A DNA stretch of 7,820 nt from an uncultured Lachnospiraceae bacterium (GTDB lineage: Bacteria > Bacillota_A > Clostridia > Lachnospirales > Lachnospiraceae). Positions within the stretch are counted from its first letter, which is position 1; every line of letters begins with the position of its first letter. This document shows positions 6,374-7,820 of this stretch, one piece after another. The stretch spans positions 1 to 7,820 of the forward strand of contig CAMOGO010000045.1 in NCBI GenBank assembly GCA_946614075.1. Reading direction: 5' to 3'. The translations under genes and the position numbers were made by a program. The notes under the pieces were generated by a model. The model did no database searches and was not told the DNA's origin. It was given only the letters and a program-made list of their open reading frames with translations.

Positions 6374-7576
6374 CTATTCCACAACCAGGTATCCTGCAGC
6401 CTGGTTGATCCATGTTTTAAGCTTCTTTGCTGCTTCGTATCTTCTTTCGTGAGCCTTTATGGCCTCCTCGGTCTTACATTTCTCCCTGCTTTTGTCAAAT
6501 CGCTCCTCGAGGCTGACTTTTTGGTCTTCGCGGATGACTTTGTCCGCCAGGTACAGCACGGCAGCCTCGTCCAGCTCCGCGCCGTCCCAGTCATGATGCT
6601 GCCGGATCAGGTCTGCCGCATCCGGGTAGCCTAAGCGTTCCAGCCACAAGGCCCCGACAGCGGCATGATTCTTCTCGGCTCGGGCGACATCGTGGAGCAG
6701 AGCCGCGCTGATGAGCAGGTCGTCTGTCCGGTCGCCTGACCAGCTTCCGGCCCGGTCGCCCGCCGCGCCTTTAGCTCCTTCCGCAGCGTTACCCTCACGC
6801 AGTGCCTCTGCGATGCGCTTTGCTTCCTGTGCGACGGCGCGGCTGTGGGCGATCACGCGATCCCCTGGGGCGGCTGCCAGCAGGAGCTTTTCCGCCAGGG
6901 CCGGCGTGAGCGGCAGCGGCATAGCATGGGGTTTACCCAGTGCTTCTTCCACTTGCGGGAAACGGATGCCATCGGGAAACGACGTGTCCTCCTGCGTCAA
7001 TGCGACATAGCCTGTGTAGTCCAGGCGGAGCTTCCGGCTCTCGGAAAGAGGGACTCCCTGGAGGCTGGCGAGGATGGCCTGGATCACGGAGGCGTGAGCC
7101 ACAATCGCGATATTCCCGGCTTCCTTGGGGGCATCGCTGCCCTCAGCTCCAGGGCAGCCAAGGCAATGGGCAAACGCAGGCATCACGCGGGCGCGGACCT
7201 CCTCGAGAGTCTCAGCTCCGGGCGGGACCAGGAGTGGATCCTGCCCCCGGGCTTTGTACAGCTCCGGATACTGGGCTTTTATCGTGTCAAAATCCAGACC
7301 GTCCCACACCCCCATATGCTGCTCGGAAAGCTCCGGGACCAGGATCGGGTCCGGCTTTTCCGGGAGACACCTGCACAAAAGAGCAGCCGTATCGCGGCAG
7401 CGGGAGAGCGGACTGGTAAAAACCGCCTGAATGCCGGCATCGGAAAGCGTTTCCCCCAGAAGGCATGCCTGCATTCGGCCAAGCGGCCCCAGAGGCGTGT
7501 CCGTGCTTCCCAGGCACATGCGGGACCCGAACGGAAAACCCGGATGTCCATGGCGGATCAGATAAATCGTTCTCAT
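6374..7576 (-). CDS. Histidine phosphatase fused to HD-domain hydrolase
   Basis: A 400-residue two-domain protein. Residues 1-190 are a histidine phosphatase (phosphoglycerate mutase-like): RHG at 8-10 with the phosphorylated H9, R59 in SPLSRCRDTA, a likely acid E85, and H161 in IVAHAS. Members include CobC-type alpha-ribazole phosphatases. Residues about 225-350 are an HD metal-dependent phosphohydrolase: H244 in VIAHSRAVA, H295-D296 in LLHDVAR, the HHD at 327-329, and D345 in YLADKV. A Gly/Ala/Asp-rich stretch at 262-284 looks like an insertion between the first HD helix and the HD motif. The C-terminus (355-390) is charged and helical. The protein is probably cytosolic. The start ATG follows AAAGGAAGG at an 11-base distance, a little long; this site overlaps the stop of the ModE-type gene. 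HD domains often accompany MocA-like molybdenum cofactor nucleotidyltransferases in Clostridia, and the XdhC and ModE neighbours fit. The substrate is unknown; a cofactor nucleotide or phosphate intermediate is an inference. Confidence 0.88.
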   Translation of the reverse strand: MRTIYLIRHGHPGFPFGSRMCLGSTDTPLGPLGRMQACLLGETLSDAGIQAVFTSPLSRCRDTAALLCRCLPEKPDPILVPELSEQHMGVWDGLDFDTIKAQYPELYKARGQDPLLVPPGAETLEEVRARVMPAFAHCLGCPGAEGSDAPKEAGNIAIVAHASVIQAILASLQGVPLSESRKLRLDYTGYVALTQEDTSFPDGIRFPQVEEALGKPHAMPLPLTPALAEKLLLAAAPGDRVIAHSRAVAQEAKRIAEALREGNAAEGAKGAAGDRAGSWSGDRTDDLLISAALLHDVARAEKNHAAVGALWLERLGYPDAADLIRQHHDWDGAELDEAAVLYLADKVIREDQKVSLEERFDKSREKCKTEEAIKAHERRYEAAKKLKTWINQAAGYLVVE

Positions 7577-7594
7577 CGGTGCCCACGCCTTCCT

Positions 7595-7820
7595 TTACAA
7601 AACCCCGTCAAAATAAGTGTCATAAAGCCGGCTGGCCTCCTCGCGGAGCGCTGCGGAGTAGGCCTCATATCGGGACAGAAGGTCCAGACCCGCTGGCGTC
7701 AGGCTGCTGCTGCCGCCGCCCCGGCCGCCCTGGCTGCGCTGGATCAGGGAGTGGCTCAGCTGAGTCTCCAGCTGCCGGATCGCGTTCCAGCTGCTCGAGG
7801 AGGACATCTGCATCCGCTGG
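7595..7820 (-). CDS. ModE-type winged-helix regulator, 5' end outside window
   Basis: The last 74 residues of a DNA-binding protein; the frame is open to the right edge, so the start is not seen and the ATG at 7813 is internal. The visible part is the second half of a LysR/ModE-like winged helix: the recognition helix region with SSSSSWNAIRQLETQL, then a wing IQRSQGGRGGGSSSLTPAG, the glycine-rich pattern typical of the ModE N-terminal domain, and a final helix around LLSRYEAY. The protein stops shortly after that helix with no room for the molybdate-binding (molbindin/TOBE) domains of full ModE. It is therefore the stand-alone type, common near molybdenum enzyme genes; how it senses molybdate or cofactor is unclear. 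It ends 18 bp before the phosphatase-HD gene and is the first gene seen of the minus-strand unit, so it may regulate that unit. Confidence 0.85.
   Translation of the reverse strand, partial: QRMQMSSSSSWNAIRQLETQLSHSLIQRSQGGRGGGSSSLTPAGLDLLSRYEAYSAALREEASRLYDTYFDGVL

Noticed and set aside
6327..6413. N-terminal extension of the XdhC protein from the ATG at 6413
   Set aside because: It would overlap the end of the phosphatase-HD gene, adds a non-conserved sequence, and GGGAGG marks the ATG at 6326.
6940..7419. Plus-strand 159-codon open frame opposite the phosphatase domain
   Set aside because: Its Pro/Gly/Arg/Ser-rich composition is typical of an antisense frame in GC-rich DNA, and the minus-strand phosphatase motifs are clear.
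3799..7820. A single purine-degradation cluster joining the M20 enzyme and the molybdenum accessory genes
   Set aside because: The two groups are convergent with a terminator between them, and the M20 protein resembles the carboxypeptidase S branch rather than purine-pathway enzymes. No hydroxylase structural gene is in view.

Overview
The window looks like chromosomal DNA from a low-GC-phylum anaerobe, most likely a moderately GC-rich member of the Clostridia (Lachnospiraceae-like). The reasons are the strong Shine-Dalgarno sites (AGGAGG, AAGGAGG, GGGAGG), the tightly packed genes with 4-8 bp overlaps, and protein families common in that group (DUF5058, XdhC/CoxI, Maa-type acetyltransferase). 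The taxonomy is inferred from style and family content, not from a marker gene. I see no tRNA, rRNA, CRISPR array, insertion sequence or phage gene.

Left part, plus strand (1-1442): the 3' portion of an alpha/beta-hydrolase gene overlaps by 8 bp the start of an integral-membrane ICMT/PEMT-type methyltransferase gene. A strong 15-bp hairpin (1406-1442) follows.

Middle, plus strand (1443-5299): a 231-bp gap holds the hairpin, a possible extended -10 promoter and a 24-codon small ORF with a good ribosome binding site. Then come a maltose/galactoside-type O-acetyltransferase and a tight trio: a DUF5058 membrane protein, a second unrecognised polytopic membrane protein, and a membrane-anchored M20 metallopeptidase with all metal and catalytic residues. 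Spacing in the trio is 12 bp and a 4-bp ATGA overlap, so the three are probably made together. I infer a transporter-like membrane pair that works with an amidohydrolase, the substrate being a peptide or N-acyl amino acid. A 17-bp-stem bidirectional terminator (5247-5299) closes this side and also ends the convergent genes.

Right part, minus strand (5298-7820): read right to left, a stand-alone ModE-type winged-helix regulator (its 5' end lies outside the window), a histidine-phosphatase/HD-domain fusion, and an XdhC/CoxI-family molybdenum hydroxylase maturation factor. This looks like an accessory operon for molybdenum-cofactor enzymes (xanthine dehydrogenase/CO dehydrogenase family). The XdhC protein is unusual: its complete CoxI domain is C-terminal to the Rossmann domain, and only a degenerate segment precedes it. 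The phosphatase-HD fusion has no settled role in this pathway.

The most interesting points are the DUF5058/membrane-partner/M20 trio, the XdhC domain order, the phosphatase-HD fusion in a molybdenum context, and the small ORF upstream of the acetyltransferase.
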